Below are positions 62,906 through 64,000 of a stretch of 64,000 nt of DNA, piece after piece. Position numbers and translations under genes: made by a program. The notes under the pieces were generated by a model. That model was given only the letters and a program-made list of their open reading frames with translations. It made no database searches and was not told the DNA's origin. This stretch comes from Cheilinus undulatus (taxonomy: Eukaryota; Chordata; Actinopteri; Labriformes; Labridae): positions 16,679,667 to 16,743,666 of the forward strand of contig NC_054884.1 of NCBI RefSeq assembly GCF_018320785.1, read 5' to 3'. Position 1 is the stretch's first letter; each line of letters starts with the position of its first letter.

Positions 62906-63474
62906 TAGGGATGCACCGATCCACCTTTTCTGGTCTCGATACCGATTCCGATACCTGGGCTTTGGGTATCGACTGATACCGATACTGATCCGATACCAGT
63001 GTTAAAAGAATAACCTGCATGCCCTACTGTAAGATAAGACTGGTAATTGTTTTGGGTTAAGAAAAAAATGAGTACATATAGATTACTGAAGTTGATATTT
63101 ATTTAAACTATAAAGTGTTTAAATGTTTACCAGGAGTTTGGTAAAAACAATGCTTCGTAACTTACAGAAATTAGCTTACTATTCAGTTGTAAACTTTTTA
63201 TACCCTGTAGACTGGTAAAGCAGCAACAAATGAAAGTGCATCAGAGATAACATTCCAGTACAAAACTGTATCACACAATTGTTTTTAACCAAATACTGTA
63301 AACAAAGTGACAGTTCTGTGAGAAAATAGTGCAAACAACCTTGTAAAAAAGGCTTTGAGGTGGTTGCCTGGATCAGCACCACGGATCGGCCCTTTCCCAC
63401 CGATAGCCGATCCAGGTTTGAGGGGCTGGATTGGGCCGATACCCGATACCAGGATCGGTATCAGTGCATCCCTA
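62906..63474. mobile_element. hAT-type MITE with 8-bp target duplication
   Basis: The left end is tagggatgcaccgatccacc and the right end is atcggtatcagtgcatccct followed by a. Flanking 8-mers are AGCCCTAC and AACCCTAC (7 of 8 equal). Inside, gataccgatac/gtatcggtatc text makes inner inverted repeats. No ORF. Confidence 0.85.
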
Positions 63475-63787
63475 AACCCTACTACCCGCCCTAACAGTAC
63501 CCTAGGCTGCATTTAAGCACCACATCTACCCATATCTCCGCCCTAACTGTGGTTTTTGTTTTTATCTGATTATTTTCCCATGCCCTTGGTAATGTACAAA
63601 GACATCCAGAGCATGACCTGTGTTGTGTCAATCCTCCTTGCCACCTGATGGGGCCCTCAGGTAGGCGTACTTGCCATTACACGCCTTACTTCAGCCTCAA
63701 ATTTCGGCCCAAACATGCCTAAAACTTCTGCACAGTATTGTGTATGTATGCCTATATTTACAAATTCATTTTAGCAGAGACTGATGT

Positions 63788-63810
63788 TTTATATATATAT
63801 AAATATACAG
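63788..63810. repeat. AT microsatellite
   Basis: A short run of tatatatatataaatata. Confidence 0.7.
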
Positions 63811-64000
63811 TAAATGAAGTTAGTACGTGTTTTAAATGTATCACTGTGAATAAATAGCACTAAAATTGGTTTTCTAAACGATAAAAAAGAGACATGACTA
63901 CATTATAGTTTTAAAGTGGTGCTGAAAACACACTAATTGGTTGTTTAAAAGTGACCATTATGCAGGGAAGAAATATTTGGTGCTTAAAATATATTAGGTG

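Larger units (their letters stand above)
57376..64000 (+). other. kctd5: kctd5 intron 1 (runs off the right edge)
   Basis: No coding exon found. It holds a C-run and T-run at 58891-58908, a hAT MITE at 62906-63474, an AT microsatellite near 63791, and a stretch of higher complexity at about 61120-61440 that might be conserved non-coding DNA. Most of the remainder is ordinary intron. Confidence 0.6.

Noticed and set aside
57376-64000. A second kctd5 coding exon
   Set aside because: No stretch encodes the expected DETGAYLIDRDPTYFG block, so the exon must be outside the window.

Overview
This window is vertebrate nuclear DNA, almost certainly from a ray-finned (teleost) fish. The genes are split by GT-AG introns and their proteins are closest in wording to fish and mammalian orthologues. 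The spacers are AT-rich and carry typical fish repeats: Tc1-like transposons, hAT-type MITEs, a LINE reverse-transcriptase piece, and TAGC or GCTAACGTTAGC tracts near gene starts. I see no bacterial, viral or CRISPR content.

Layout, left to right. At 1-4430 (minus) is the 5' half of anks3, an ankyrin-repeat and SAM protein; its 3' half lies outside the window and a hAT-like element fills bases 1 to about 1523. At 6483-8722 (minus) is the C8orf33 (UPF0488) homologue. At 9868-11474 (plus) is a complete histone H3.3 gene with a TATA and CCAAT promoter. From 11.8 to 18.2 kb there is AT-rich spacer with a diverged tandem duplication and a weak, unrecognised spliced locus (15.4-17.0 kb). At 18262-20347 (minus) is uqcc4 (CCSMST1), which shares a head-to-head promoter with the C7orf50 homologue (about 20950-34812, plus). 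The 8.5-kb third coding-side intron of c7orf50 holds a complete atypical seven-transmembrane receptor-like gene on the other strand (26347-29218). Its next intron is a nest of Tc1 and hAT remnants. At 36998-40903 (minus) is gnptg, head-to-head with tsr3 (41296-45302, plus). At 46258-52787 (plus) is a complete pdpk1 with a 2.2-kb 3' UTR. At 57151-57375 (plus) is the first coding exon of kctd5, whose first intron runs past the right edge.

The genes are housekeeping functions with no shared pathway visible: chromatin (H3.3), mitochondrial complex III assembly (Uqcc4), ribosome maturation (Tsr3), lysosomal enzyme targeting (Gnptg), PI3K/AGC-kinase signalling (Pdpk1), Cullin-3 adaptor (Kctd5) and a ciliary ankyrin protein (Anks3). 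What links them is ancestry: human ANKS3, UQCC4, GNPTG, TSR3, PDPK1 and KCTD5 all map to 16p13.3, so this is a conserved block with C7orf50, C8orf33 and an H3.3 gene alongside.

Coding exon borders were worked out by hand from splice signals and reading phase. For every complete gene listed, the summed coding exons are a multiple of three. Non-coding exon ends, transcription starts and repeat borders are less certain. I found no sign of a new defence, mobile or biosynthetic system. The most interesting points are the receptor whose start codon is the last codon of exon 1, the anks3 splice donor sitting at a transposon end, the triple F-x-F-N-F motif in the C8orf33 protein, and the unrecognised 15.4-17.0 kb locus.
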